From the NCBI RefSeq assembly GCF_006716355.1, contig NZ_VFOW01000001.1, positions 2,976,001-3,040,000 of the forward strand: 64,000 nt of DNA, read 5' to 3'. Positions 1-8,089 of the stretch are shown in pieces. The position numbers and the translations under genes were made by a program. The notes beneath the pieces were generated by a model, which had not been told where the DNA came from, ran no database searches, and worked only from the letters and a program-made list of their open reading frames with translations. The stretch is from Stackebrandtia endophytica (GTDB taxonomy: Bacteria > Actinomycetota > Actinomycetes > Mycobacteriales > Micromonosporaceae). Within the stretch, counting starts at the first letter, position 1; the number at the start of each line of letters is the position of its first letter.

Positions 1-519
1 GGAATGCCGGGCGGCCAGCCGGGTGGCCAACCCGGTGACTCCGACGGCGGTAACGACGACACCGCTCCGCCTCCAGGTCTGGTGATTCCCCCGGTGGGTG
101 ACTTCAACGAAGCCCAGATGGCCAATGCCGCCCGCATCATCGAAGTCGGCGAGGCCCTCGGTATCAGCGAACGCGGCCAGGCGATCGCGTTGGCGACTGC
201 CATGCAGGAGAGCACCCTGCGCAACCTCGCGAACACCAGCCTTCCGGATTCCCTGAACTATCCCAACGAGGGCACCGGACGCGACCACGACTCTGTCGGC
301 GTATTCCAGCAGCGCCCCAGCCAGGGTTGGGGTTCCATCGCCGAGTGCATGGACGTCGACTACGCCGCCACCAAGTTCTACGAGGAACTGGAACGGGTCA
401 AGGGTTGGGAGGACATGGAACTGACCGAGGCCGCCCAGGCCGTGCAGCGATCCGCCTTCCCCGACGCCTACGCCAAGTGGGAGACCTCGGCATACGAGAT
501 TCTGGAAGCTCGACGGTAG
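1..519 (+). CDS. C-terminal part of an exported cell-wall/transglycosylase-like protein (5' truncated)
   Basis: The reading frame is open at the left edge, so the N-terminus lies outside the window. The visible part starts with a Gly/Gln/Pro-rich linker (about residues 1-28). A helical domain of about 140 residues follows, with AMQEST near residue 67 and VGVFQQRPSQGWG near 98. This arrangement is common at the C-terminus of actinobacterial NlpC/P60 or M23-type proteins and resembles a lysozyme-like fold, where the Glu of AMQEST would be the catalytic acid. The enzymatic role is inferred. A strong hairpin follows the stop codon, so this is the last gene of its transcript. Confidence 0.6.
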   Translation, partial: GMPGGQPGGQPGDSDGGNDDTAPPPGLVIPPVGDFNEAQMANAARIIEVGEALGISERGQAIALATAMQESTLRNLANTSLPDSLNYPNEGTGRDHDSVGVFQQRPSQGWGSIAECMDVDYAATKFYEELERVKGWEDMELTEAAQAVQRSAFPDAYAKWETSAYEILEARR

Positions 520-523
520 AGCG

Positions 524-559
524 ATTCCGTGACGGCGGATTCAGCCGCCGTCACGGAAT
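524..559 (+). terminator. Intrinsic terminator-like hairpin
   Basis: A perfect 15-bp stem (524-538 with 545-559) encloses a 6-nt loop and begins five bases after the preceding stop codon. There is no long T-tract, as is common in high-GC actinobacteria. Confidence 0.75.
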
Positions 560-691
560 GCACGTCCGGTGGCCGATACCCACGAAAGACCATTGTCTTC
601 GGCACGAATTCATATAGTGGGATTCATTGTCCCGTCATCAATCCGGTCGGTCGTTTCGACGATACCCGCCTTTCATTGCGGGCTAGGCGAT

Positions 692-1375
692 TCATCGGAT
701 GGCCAGGTAGCGCAGTAGAACCACATTGTCCATTTGACGCGTCTCAGCCAAGCGCAGTGGATTTGCCGGGGTGAACGGGAAACGGCCGTCGGTGACGAAT
801 CTGGGTGCGGTCGAGTCACCGATGAGAAACGGTGCGATGACCAAATGCAACTCATCGACGAATCCGGCGGCGAGCAGCTGGGTATGCAGTCGTCCACCGC
901 CCTCGACCATGAGTCGCTCGACTCCTCGGGCGACCAGGTCGGCCAACACCTTGGCCAGTTGAACCGGCGCGCCCGCGTCGATCACGTCGGCGCGGTCGCC
1001 CAGCCGATCGGTCAACGCGGAGACGGCCGCAGTCTTTGCGTACACCAGGCGATCGGCGCCTCCGACGGTGAAGAAGGCGGCGTTGGGATCCAAGTCGCCG
1101 CTTCCGGTGACCGTGACCTTGATCGGGTCGGCGGAACGTCCGGCATCGAGCCGTTCCCGACGCCGCAGGGCGGAGCGGACCACCAGCCTCGGGTTGTCGG
1201 CCCGGATCGTGCCGGCGCCGATCATGATCGCGTCACTGCCAGCACGTTCGGCATCGACACGGTCGAAGTCGATCTCATTGGACAGCAGCAGTCGTTCATT
1301 CGAGGCATCGTCCAAATAGCCGTCAATGGATGTGGCAGCGGAGAGCAGAACGTACGGTCGGGTGACGTCTTTCAT
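692..1375 (-). CDS. RibD C-terminal-type (dihydrofolate-reductase-fold) pyrimidine reductase
   Basis: A 227-residue single-domain protein of the RibD_C family, whose members use NADPH to reduce aminouracil or related substrates. Visible motifs are SAATSIDGYLDD near the N-terminus, GAGTIRADNPRL in the middle and MVEGGGRLHTQLL in the C-terminal half, which are the nucleotide- and substrate-binding segments. There is no deaminase domain, so this is a stand-alone reductase. The ATG at 1375 is chosen because GGAGGGAC lies just upstream; an in-frame start 17 codons earlier has no such site. It is divergent from the amidase gene. A role in riboflavin synthesis is possible but no other rib gene is near. 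Confidence 0.8.
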   Translation of the reverse strand: MKDVTRPYVLLSAATSIDGYLDDASNERLLLSNEIDFDRVDAERAGSDAIMIGAGTIRADNPRLVVRSALRRRERLDAGRSADPIKVTVTGSGDLDPNAAFFTVGGADRLVYAKTAAVSALTDRLGDRADVIDAGAPVQLAKVLADLVARGVERLMVEGGGRLHTQLLAAGFVDELHLVIAPFLIGDSTAPRFVTDGRFPFTPANPLRLAETRQMDNVVLLRYLAIR

Positions 1376-1495
1376 TGGTCCCTCCATAATGTTGGAACAT
1401 TGTCGGCTGGACGATGATCCTCTCATTCGACGAATGCAATTGGTTGAGTGCGTGGGGCCACCCCGGGAAGCGGCCGTAGAAAAGTTTCATAAGTA

Positions 1496-1524
1496 TTGAC
1501 TAACATGAATTTAACCGCCATGAT
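1496..1524 (+). promoter_or_regulatory. Promoter of the amidase gene
   Basis: TTGACT (1496-1501), a 17-bp spacer and CATGAT (1519-1524) form a sigma70-type promoter in an AT-rich patch. The ribosome binding site GAGAGGA sits just before the ATG at 1572. Confidence 0.55.
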
Positions 1525-1571
1525 GTTCTCACACATGAAACCCGGCCCCCTGGAAGAATTGAGAGGATTTC

Positions 1572-2243
1572 ATGTCCGGCAACCCAATTTCCCGTCGTCG
1601 CGCGATGGTCGCAGGCCTGGCCGGCCTTGCCGCCATCCCATTCGCGGCCGGCCTGGCAAGCGCCAACCCCGGTTCGGCGCGCCAAGACATCAGTCCCAAC
1701 GCCGCAAAGATCTACCTGGACCCCGGCCACGGCGGTTCGGATTCCGGCGCCGTCGGCAACGGTCTTCAAGAGAAGAACCTCACTCTCGACATCGCGCTGC
1801 GCACCCGTGACCTGCTGACCTCGGCGGGCCACACCGTCCGGATGTCCCGCGAGACCGACATCTTCCGCGAACTGGCATGGCGCGCCTCCGACGCCAACAG
1901 CTGGGGAGCGGCCCTGTTCATCAGCATTCACATCAACGCCGGTGGAGGTACCGGATTCGAGAGTTACCGGTACACCTCGGTCGGTCAACCGACTCTCGAC
2001 TTCCACAACCGTCTGCACGCGGGGATCCTGTCGGGGATGAACTCGCACACCCCGGTCACCAACCGAGGCATGAAATCCGCCAACTTCGCGGTGCTGCGAC
2101 TGACGAACATGCCCGCCGTACTCACCGAGAACCTGTTCATCGACCGGGCCTCGGATGCCGCACTGCTGGCCAACTCCAGCTTCCTACAGGCCACCGCACA
2201 GGGCCACGCCAGCCGAGTCGAGTCCATGTTGGCGACCATGTAG
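1572..2243 (+). CDS. Tat-exported N-acetylmuramoyl-L-alanine amidase (Amidase_3)
   Basis: A 223-residue zinc amidase that cleaves the bond between N-acetylmuramic acid and the stem peptide of peptidoglycan. The N-terminus has a twin-arginine motif (SRRRAMVAG) followed by a hydrophobic stretch ending in ASA near residue 31, so export is by Tat. The zinc-binding DPGHGG is near residue 50, the Glu ligand is in QEKNLTLD near 66, and the second His ligand is in ISIHINA near 116; TENLFI near 186 carries the catalytic-Glu segment. There is no cell-wall-binding domain, so it is a minimal secreted enzyme. A ribosome binding site precedes the ATG and a hairpin follows the stop; it is monocistronic. Confidence 0.9.
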   Translation: MSGNPISRRRAMVAGLAGLAAIPFAAGLASANPGSARQDISPNAAKIYLDPGHGGSDSGAVGNGLQEKNLTLDIALRTRDLLTSAGHTVRMSRETDIFRELAWRASDANSWGAALFISIHINAGGGTGFESYRYTSVGQPTLDFHNRLHAGILSGMNSHTPVTNRGMKSANFAVLRLTNMPAVLTENLFIDRASDAALLANSSFLQATAQGHASRVESMLATM

Positions 2244-2273
2244 GTCCCACTGTCTTAACTCGACTGTCTTGCA

Positions 2274-2306
2274 CCGCCCCGTCGGCGAAGTTCGCCGGCG
2301 GGGCGG
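2274..2306 (+). terminator. Terminator hairpin after the amidase gene
   Basis: A 16-nt arm at 2274-2289 pairs with 2291-2306, with one G-U pair. It lies 30 bases after the stop codon. Confidence 0.7.
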
Positions 2307-2310
2307 TTCG

Positions 2311-2425
2311 CGGTTTCGGGTGGGTGCGGTTTGGGGTGGGTGCGGTTTCGGGTGAGTGCGGCCGGGTGCGGTTTTGGATGGGGCGTCGGCGGTTGCGGTT
2401 TCGGGTGGGGCGTCGGCGGTTGAGT
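2311..2425. repeat. G-rich degenerate tandem repeats
   Basis: Imperfect units of the form TGCGGTTTCGGGTGGG recur from about 2311 to 2370. They are followed by two exact copies of a 16-mer beginning GGGGCGTC (2380-2395 and 2407-2422). The strand bias (runs of 3-4 G on +) suggests slippage expansion. No convincing coding sequence runs through it. Confidence 0.6.
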
Positions 2426-2465
2426 GCTCAGACCGATAGACACCTGAAGCGAACCTGAAATCAAC

Positions 2466-2496
2466 TTGACCGACCACCGGGGTGGTTACGTATGGT
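2466..2496 (+). promoter_or_regulatory. Promoter with a dyad inside a long spacer, no gene immediately downstream
   Basis: TTGACC (2466-2471) and TATGGT (2491-2496) are separated by 19 bp. The spacer contains the palindrome ACCACC-GG-GGTGGT (2473-2486). A 19-bp spacer with a central dyad is the layout of MerR-family-regulated promoters. The next gene start is at 3020, so the transcript would have a very long leader or be a small RNA. Confidence 0.4.
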
Positions 2497-3019
2497 GATG
2501 GGGTGCCTTCGGGGTGGTTTAGCCCCCAAGGTAGGGGCGGGGCGTGAATGCCCCACATCAATGAGAACCACTCGGAATCGACCGAGGTCCACGTTGCCTT
2601 CACGGTGAGATCCTGCGTGGTGAGTCCTCCGTGGTCGGCTCTGTGCGGTGAATGCTGCGCAGTGAACTGGTCTGAAATGGACTCACCGGGTCGGTGAACT
2701 CAACCGAATCTCGCGAACATGAGGGTACGGCACCCGAGACTCCACCGTCGTAAATGGTCGGACGGGAACGACACGGTTTCTACACTCCTGCGGCGACAAG
2801 TCGGCCCCGGCGGCCAGGTGGCCGGCATGGACTGATCCGGCGGTTCCCGGGTGAAGGGCGATCCGGACCGACTTCCCGCCAACCCAAGAAGCCCAACCAA
2901 TTCCCACCGACCCGACCGGGTCCCGGAACGATCACAGACCAACATCACACGTCCGGCCCGATCAACGGCATCGACCGGGAAGCACCTCACCGGATCGATC
3001 GTTCTACTCTGGAGTCATC
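2497..3019 (+). other. Intergenic region without a supported gene; possible leader or small RNA
   Basis: No reading frame here has a start with a ribosome binding site and a credible protein. Short hairpins are visible after the upstream promoter, for example GGGGC-GTGAAT-GCCCC around 2534-2549. I cannot match them to a known riboswitch or RNA family. Confidence 0.3.
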
Positions 3020-3415
3020 ATGACCGTCTATCAGTGGCGCGGCCCCTTCACCGATCCCGAACTCAACCGACTGCACGGCGAAGCCTTCGACCATCCGGTC
3101 GGCGACACCGCCTGGTGGGATCGGGTTCAACGGCACAGCCTCGGCTGGGTGACCGCCCGCGATGCCGGGCAACTCATCGGATTCGTCAACGTCGTCGGGG
3201 ACGGCGGCGCTCACGCATTCCTGTTGGACACCTGCACCACCCCGCGGCTTCAAGGTCGAGGAATCGGCACCGCGTTGGTGTCCCGTGCGACGGCCGAAGC
3301 CACCGCCGCCGGATGCGACTGGCTGCACGTGGACTTCGTACCGGAGTTGAAGCGCTTCTACCTCGCCGCGTGCGGGTTTCGCGCCACGACGGCGGGCCTG
3401 GTCAGCCTGCGGTAG
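3020..3415 (+). CDS. GNAT-family N-acetyltransferase
   Basis: A 131-residue protein with the acetyl-CoA-binding motif A, LQGRGIGTALV, at about residues 75-85 (Q/R-x-x-G-x-G). It is followed by a beta strand HVDFVPELKRFY and the CGF turn typical of GNAT C-termini. Family members transfer acetyl groups from acetyl-CoA to amines; the substrate cannot be told. GGAG lies about 8 nt before the ATG, and TACTCT just upstream could be its -10 element. It is convergent with the small gene at 3402-3596, with a 14-bp overlap of 3' ends. Confidence 0.8.
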   Translation: MTVYQWRGPFTDPELNRLHGEAFDHPVGDTAWWDRVQRHSLGWVTARDAGQLIGFVNVVGDGGAHAFLLDTCTTPRLQGRGIGTALVSRATAEATAAGCDWLHVDFVPELKRFYLAACGFRATTAGLVSLR

Positions 3416-3596
3416 TCGGTTCCTCGGTCACCGAACTGGTCGGGATCCCACACGAGTCGCCCTCACATGCGGCGACATCGCCGGCGCCGCGCATCACCAG
3501 GCCACCCGCGGGCCGCTCGGACGACGAGGTCGACAAGGGCTGCGAGGACGACGAGCTCAACGAGGTCGACTCGGCCTGTTCAATCTGTTCGCTCAC
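3402..3596 (-). CDS. Small Ser-rich protein coupled to the DsbA-like gene
   Basis: A 64-residue frame whose ATG overlaps the stop of the DsbA-like gene by 4 nt (ATGA), the usual sign of translational coupling. It is Ser/Glu-rich up to about residue 28 and contains one Cys pair, CEGDSCGIP, near residues 44-52. It has no signal peptide or membrane segment. A substrate or partner of the upstream thiol oxidoreductase is conceivable because of the Cys pair, but this is inference. The frame could be spurious; the ATGA overlap is the main support. Confidence 0.45.
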   Translation of the reverse strand: MSEQIEQAESTSLSSSSSQPLSTSSSERPAGGLVMRGAGDVAACEGDSCGIPTSSVTEEPTTAG

Positions 3597-4315
3597 GACG
3601 ACTCCTCACCGGAGGATGCCTCGGTCAGCACCTGCTCGAATACCGCCGGATCCTGCGCACCCGACACTCCGTATCGGGAGTCGACGACGAAGAACGGCAC
3701 ACCGCTGATCCCGTAGTCGCGGGCCAGCGCGATGTCGGCGTCGACCTCGGAGCGGTAGACGTCCTCGGCGAGAACCTTCCGCACCTCGTCGGCGTCCATT
3801 CCCACCTCGGCGGCCAGGTCGGCCAGTTCCTCGTCCCTGCCGAGGTGACGCCCCTCCTCGAAGTACGCCTTGAAGAGACGTTCCTGCAGTTGGACCTGAA
3901 GCCCCGACTTCTTGGCGAGGTGCAGGACCTGGTGCGCCTTCAGCGTGTTGGTGTGTTTCAACACGTCGAAGTCGTAGGCCAACCCCTCGCTCTCGGCGAT
4001 CTGGGTGACCTGCGCCAGCATCGCGGTGACCTGCTCCCGGGGCATCCGCTTGTGCCCGGCGAGGAAGTCGATCTCGGTGCCGTCGAAGTCGACCGGGGTG
4101 TCGGGGGCCAGTTCGAAGGAGTGGTACTCGACCTCGATGTCGGCGGTCCCGCCGGCGTCGCGGTACCGCTGCACGCCCGCCTCGAAGCGGCGCTTCCCGA
4201 TGTAGCACCACGGGCAGGCGATATCGGACCAGATGTCTACTTTCACCGTCACGGTGTCATTGGGGTTCACATGCCGGTCAACATCGGTGTCCGCCTCGAT
4301 GATTCCCGCGAACAC
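3593..4315 (-). CDS. DsbA-family (FrnE-like) thiol oxidoreductase
   Basis: About 240 residues with a thioredoxin fold and an inserted helical domain. Near the N-terminus is VDIWSDIACPWCYIGKRRFE, with the redox pair CPWC. Near the C-terminus is GISGVPFFVV, the cis-Pro loop facing the active site. There is no signal peptide, so it is cytoplasmic like FrnE proteins, which act as 2-hydroxychromene-2-carboxylate isomerase-like or disulfide enzymes. The GTG at 4315 gives the longest form. Internal GTGs near 4270 and 4246 would give the more usual start just before VKVDIW, and no ribosome binding site settles it. It is followed with a 4-nt overlap by the small Ser-rich gene. Confidence 0.85.
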   Translation of the reverse strand: MFAGIIEADTDVDRHVNPNDTVTVKVDIWSDIACPWCYIGKRRFEAGVQRYRDAGGTADIEVEYHSFELAPDTPVDFDGTEIDFLAGHKRMPREQVTAMLAQVTQIAESEGLAYDFDVLKHTNTLKAHQVLHLAKKSGLQVQLQERLFKAYFEEGRHLGRDEELADLAAEVGMDADEVRKVLAEDVYRSEVDADIALARDYGISGVPFFVVDSRYGVSGAQDPAVFEQVLTEASSGEESS

Positions 4316-4373
4316 CGACGGGGTGAGGCAACGCTCAGTTCACGCGGCGCCGCTGAGCCACGTTCGGCTCCAT

Positions 4374-5852
4374 TCATGCCACGCTCCGGTCACGCCTTCC
4401 CGATGACTCCCAGTCGGCGACCGCGTCCTCGCGCTGGGGCGCCGCGAAGAACCAGACGACACCGAAACCGATCAGCAGCACCACTGCGGGCAGGAACAGC
4501 GACTCGGCCATCGCCTGAGCGAACCCGACGCGCGCCGCTTCCGGTACCCCCTCGGGGTCGGCGTCGACTCCGGGCGCGTAGACGGCCAGTCGAGCCGTCA
4601 TCATCGCGGCGATGCCGGCGCTGCCCACGACCGCGCCGACCTGTCGGGTGGTGTTGTAGACGCCGGATCCTGCCCCGGCGCGATGTGGTGGCAGGTTCCG
4701 GGTGGCGCTGGAGGCCAACGGTGCCCACACGCACGCGTTGCCCACGCCTAGGAACAGGGTCGGGATCAGCAGCAGCCAGATCGGGGTGTCGGGTTCGATG
4801 ATCAATCCCAGTAGGCCGAGCCCGAGACTCATCGCCCCGAATCCGGTGGCGGCGAGATATTTGGGATTGGTCCGGTCGACCAGTTTGCCGACCACCGGTG
4901 CCAGACCACCGGCGACGACTCCCATCGGGATCAGCAGCAGCGCCGCCTCGAACGGTTCCAGTCCTCGCGCGGCCTGCGCGTACAGCATCAGTGGCAGTGC
5001 CATCGAGGTCACCGCGAACGACATCGTGGCGATCGCGATGTTGGAGAGGCTGAAGTTGAGGTCCCGGAACAGGCCGAGCGGGATCAGCGGTTCACGCGGG
5101 TTAAACCGTTGCCACAAGACGAACCCGATCAGGATGACGACTCCGGCGATCACCAGCGACCAGACCGTGACGGGTCCGACGATGATGCCCCAGTCGAAGG
5201 ACTCGCCCTCCTGGATTCCGAAGATCAGAAGGAACATTCCCAGCGCGCTGAGCACCACGCCCACCATGTCCAGTTGGCGCTTGTTGGTGGACAGTCTGGG
5301 CACCAGGCGGTACGCCATGATGAAGGCGATCACGCCGATCGGGACGTTGATGAAGAAAATCCACTGCCAGCCCAGTACCCCCACCAGCAGGCCGCCGAGG
5401 ATCGGACCGGTGAGGCTCGCTATCCCGGCCACGGCGCCCCACAGTCCCATCGCGGTGCCTCGCCGGTCGGGCGGGAAGGTCCGGGTGATGACCGCCATGG
5501 TCTGCGGCGTCATCATCGAGGCGCCCAGTCCCTGGAAGACGCGGGCGAAGATGAGCAGTTCGATCGTGGTCGACATCCCGCACCAGATGGAGGAGAGCGT
5601 GAAGACGACCAGGCCGATCAGGTACATGGTCTTGGGCCCGAACCGGTCGCCGAGTCGGCCGGTGATCAACAGCGGAACCGCGTAGGCGAGCAGGTAGGCG
5701 CTGGTGACCCATACCGCCTCGGTGATGTTCGCGTTGAGGCTCGACATGATCGCCGGCATCGCGACGGACACGATGGTCGCGTCGACCAGGATCATGAAGA
5801 ACCCGATGACCAGCGACCACAACGCGGGCCACGGTTTGACTGACTGCTCCAC
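4374..5852 (-). CDS. MFS drug:H+ antiporter, DHA2 (EmrB/QacA) family, 14 TM
   Basis: A 492-residue membrane protein with about 14 hydrophobic segments. The first has LVDATIVSVAMPAI, the DHA2 motif in TM1 with its acidic residue. Motif A GRLGDRFGPK follows TM2, and motif C is GPILGGLLV in TM5. Family members expel drugs or dyes using the proton gradient. The GTG at 5852 is chosen because GAGGGG lies 8-9 nt upstream; an earlier GTG at 5894 has none and would add 14 atypical residues. No TetR-type regulator is adjacent, so regulation is unknown. Confidence 0.9.
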   Translation of the reverse strand: MEQSVKPWPALWSLVIGFFMILVDATIVSVAMPAIMSSLNANITEAVWVTSAYLLAYAVPLLITGRLGDRFGPKTMYLIGLVVFTLSSIWCGMSTTIELLIFARVFQGLGASMMTPQTMAVITRTFPPDRRGTAMGLWGAVAGIASLTGPILGGLLVGVLGWQWIFFINVPIGVIAFIMAYRLVPRLSTNKRQLDMVGVVLSALGMFLLIFGIQEGESFDWGIIVGPVTVWSLVIAGVVILIGFVLWQRFNPREPLIPLGLFRDLNFSLSNIAIATMSFAVTSMALPLMLYAQAARGLEPFEAALLLIPMGVVAGGLAPVVGKLVDRTNPKYLAATGFGAMSLGLGLLGLIIEPDTPIWLLLIPTLFLGVGNACVWAPLASSATRNLPPHRAGAGSGVYNTTRQVGAVVGSAGIAAMMTARLAVYAPGVDADPEGVPEAARVGFAQAMAESLFLPAVVLLIGFGVVWFFAAPQREDAVADWESSGRRDRSVA

Positions 5853-5908
5853 TGACTTGCCCCTCGCGAACGCGGGCCGGTCGAGACGGCCCACCCGACC
5901 TTACAAGA

Positions 5909-6574
5909 TCATCCGTTGTGAGCCGCATCGTCGTCGGACGGCAGCCGGGTCAGTAGGCGCCAGATGGTGGTCGCGTCGGTGGGAGTGATGACGACCTCGG
6001 ACACCGAGGTCGTGCACAGGTACCAGCCGACTTCGGTGTCGAGTACTCGAAGGTCGGTCGCTTCTCCGGTTCGGGTCGACCGGGTCACGCTCCAGTGTCG
6101 CCACCGGCCCGATGACAGGGCCGCGGCCAAACCACCCCAATTCTCGTCGATGCGGACCGGCTGTCCGGGCAGGAGTGCCGCGTATCGCTCGCGGCTCAGG
6201 TGGTGGGGCGCGTCGTCGACCTGTCGTCGCGGTTGGAGTCCGACGAGTCTGGCGACGGCGGCCGGAATCAGGGCCACGGGCAGTCCGACGAACTCGCACA
6301 CACCGTCGGTGGTGTCGAACAGGAGGACGGCACCGTGGTCGGCGATCCATCCGTCACCGTGTTTGCGGCCTCGTTCGTCGACGAGGTCCAGTGTCAGGTG
6401 GCAGTGGGCGTCGGCGACGGCTCGGAGGTCGGCGGCGATCGCCGGGTGGGGCGTGCCGGCGGTGAGGACGCCCGCCCGATGGAGGGCGTCGTTGCCGGCG
6501 AGGGTCACCAACCGGTCGAAGTCGGTCCGGCTCAACCGGAGGTGGCCGGTGTCGGGGGCGAATTCGACGGTCAT
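5909..6574 (-). CDS. EspG-like type VII secretion-associated protein (tentative)
   Basis: 221 residues with no signal peptide or membrane segment. Its layout fits the EspG/ESX secretion-associated family: an N-terminal block with LSRTDFDRLVTLAG, a central Leu/Ala/Pro-rich helical part, and a C-terminal VLDTEVGWYLCTT followed by a final helix. EspG proteins are cytosolic chaperones for type VII substrates. Its ATG overlaps the stop of the upstream gene (ATGA, 6571-6574), making it the last of three coupled genes. The family call rests on pattern memory and weak similarity; the context with an EspC-like substrate supports it. Confidence 0.5.
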   Translation of the reverse strand: MTVEFAPDTGHLRLSRTDFDRLVTLAGNDALHRAGVLTAGTPHPAIAADLRAVADAHCHLTLDLVDERGRKHGDGWIADHGAVLLFDTTDGVCEFVGLPVALIPAAVARLVGLQPRRQVDDAPHHLSRERYAALLPGQPVRIDENWGGLAAALSSGRWRHWSVTRSTRTGEATDLRVLDTEVGWYLCTTSVSEVVITPTDATTIWRLLTRLPSDDDAAHNG

Positions 6575-7047
6575 GAGGCTTCCTGGTGGGGACCGACACG
6601 GAATTCGGCGGCCATGTCGGCGAACATGTCGGCCAGGCTGTCGTAGGACAACGTGCCCACGGAGGTGGTGAGGGTGTAGCCGGTGGTGCCGTCGGTGACG
6701 GCCCACTGTTCCATGGTGACCGAGCCGGTGTCCGCGGCGACGTGGTGCCCCAGCCGACGGACGACGTCCCGACCGTCCCGCTGGAGGTTCTCGCGATCGA
6801 GGAGGACGTAGTTCGGCAACTGTTGCGGCAGTTGCTCGTCGGCGGCGGTCTGCCAGGCGTCGAGGTCGAGTGTCACGGGTTCGACGGTGACGACGGCGTT
6901 GGCTCGGAATCCGACGGAGCCGGGTTCGATGACGGCCATCGCCACGTCGTCGCGGAGGTCTTCGAGCAGTTCCCATCCCCACGGTATCGGGATGCTGAAC
7001 TCGAATCTCGGATGTCGGTACGGTTCGAAGCCTTCACCGGTGGTCAC
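6571..7047 (-). CDS. PsbP/Mog1-fold (LpqN/DUF1795-like) protein in the type VII cassette
   Basis: 158 residues without signal sequence or lipobox. It opens with YRHPRFEFSIPIPWGWELLE, a pattern seen at the start of DcrB/DUF1795 and LpqN proteins, and then alternates strands and helices over the full length. A GTG at 7047 gives a 4-nt GTGA overlap with the preceding gene; another GTG at 7050 is adjacent. Its place between an EspC-like substrate and an EspG-like protein suggests it works with them, as a chaperone or immunity partner. That role is inference; the fold assignment is tentative. Confidence 0.5.
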   Translation of the reverse strand: MTTGEGFEPYRHPRFEFSIPIPWGWELLEDLRDDVAMAVIEPGSVGFRANAVVTVEPVTLDLDAWQTAADEQLPQQLPNYVLLDRENLQRDGRDVVRRLGHHVAADTGSVTMEQWAVTDGTTGYTLTTSVGTLSYDSLADMFADMAAEFRVGPHQEAS

Positions 7048-8024
7048 CACGGTGTGATCCTTTCGAAGATGTCACCGGCGTCGTCGATGGTTCGGTCGGC
7101 GATCCACTGGCCGGCCTTCGATCCCGCTATGCCGCCGATGATGCCGCCCACCGCGCCGCCGATGACCGTGCCGACGCCCGGGGCGACCAAGGTACCCAGA
7201 CCGGCCCCGACTTTGGCTCCGGCGGCACCGCCACCCCAGGCGCCGCCGCCTTCGACGGCGCCTCGCCATCCGGCACGGGCGACCTTCTGGTCTCCGGTCA
7301 GGTTGGGGTTGTTCCAGTCCTTCGCGGCTTGTCCCGCGGTTTTGGTGACCACGTCGAGGCCGGTGCCGATTCGGCCGGCCCAGGTTCCGGCGCTGCTCCA
7401 GGCGGCTCTGGTGCTGCCGTTGTGTGGGGTGGCGCGGAATTCTCCGTTGGCTCCGGCCACGGCGCGTTGCCAGGCGGTCATGTTGTTGGGGGAGGTGAAC
7501 TGTCCGTTGGCGCCGCGCGGCGCGAATCGTCCGTAGTGGACGTCGCTCATCCAGGAGGAGACGTTGCCGAACCGGCCGAGCCCGGTCTGGGCGCGTTCGG
7601 AGATGGTCTCCAGACCGCCCAGCGTCGGAGGCGCGGCGACCGGCGGAGCCGACGCCAATGCGGTTCGGCCAGCGGAATCGGTCGGCGAACCGTCCATCCC
7701 CGATGGTGCGGTGCCGGTCAGGGATTGCAGTTGCCGGGAGAAGTCGTCCATGGTGCAGCGGTTGCGGTCTTCCGACGCGGAGTACCGCTGCGCGGCGGTG
7801 ATGACGCCGCGGGAGGTGGCGTCGGCGGCGGAGAGCAATCCGTCGACTCGTCCGGCGAGGTTGTCCAGGGTGTGTTCCAACTGCCGGATGGATCCGAAGC
7901 CCTCATTGGAGGACTGCGCCTGCCGCGTGGTGCCCTCGATCGAGGTCACATAGGACCTGGCGTCGGCACTGACCCGGCCGATGCGTTGACCGATGGTGAT
8001 CGTCTGCGGGATGTCGATCTGCAC
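7044..8024 (-). CDS. EspC-like type VII secretion substrate with C-terminal glycine zipper
   Basis: 326 residues. The first 100 are helical with the EspC/WXG-like layout: a Gly-Phe-Gly turn (NEGFGSIRQLE), an Ala/Leu helix, then AAQRYSASEDRN at the end of the second helix. The middle (about 115-230) is Pro/Ala/Ser-rich and disordered, with two repeats of GANG(E/Q)F. The C-terminus has a hydrophobic Gly-x-x-x-Gly region (VGTVIGGAVGGIIGG) able to insert in membranes, and ends in a charged helix. The GTG at 8024 is preceded by CGAGGAGAA. It resembles a secreted, pore-forming-type effector; toxicity is not shown by sequence. Confidence 0.6.
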   Translation of the reverse strand: MQIDIPQTITIGQRIGRVSADARSYVTSIEGTTRQAQSSNEGFGSIRQLEHTLDNLAGRVDGLLSAADATSRGVITAAQRYSASEDRNRCTMDDFSRQLQSLTGTAPSGMDGSPTDSAGRTALASAPPVAAPPTLGGLETISERAQTGLGRFGNVSSWMSDVHYGRFAPRGANGQFTSPNNMTAWQRAVAGANGEFRATPHNGSTRAAWSSAGTWAGRIGTGLDVVTKTAGQAAKDWNNPNLTGDQKVARAGWRGAVEGGGAWGGGAAGAKVGAGLGTLVAPGVGTVIGGAVGGIIGGIAGSKAGQWIADRTIDDAGDIFERITPW

Positions 8025-8052
8025 GGGATTCTCCTCGCGGTGGAATCTCCAT

Positions 8053-8081
8053 AGGATATGCAAATCGATTTGGCATGGCAA
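8053..8081 (-). promoter_or_regulatory. Promoter of the type VII-like cassette
   Basis: On the minus strand TTGCCA (8081-8076), a 17-bp spacer and TATCCT (8058-8053) precede the gene by about 30 nt. The three-gene cassette therefore starts its own transcript. Confidence 0.6.
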
Positions 8082-8089
8082 TCAGGACT

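Noticed and set aside
2851-3708. 285-codon frame through the GNAT region
   Set aside because: Very Arg/Pro/Ser-rich, overlaps the GNAT and small genes in another frame, no start signals.
3467-4801. 444-codon frame across the DsbA-like and MFS genes
   Set aside because: Spans two well-supported opposite-strand genes; not protein-like.
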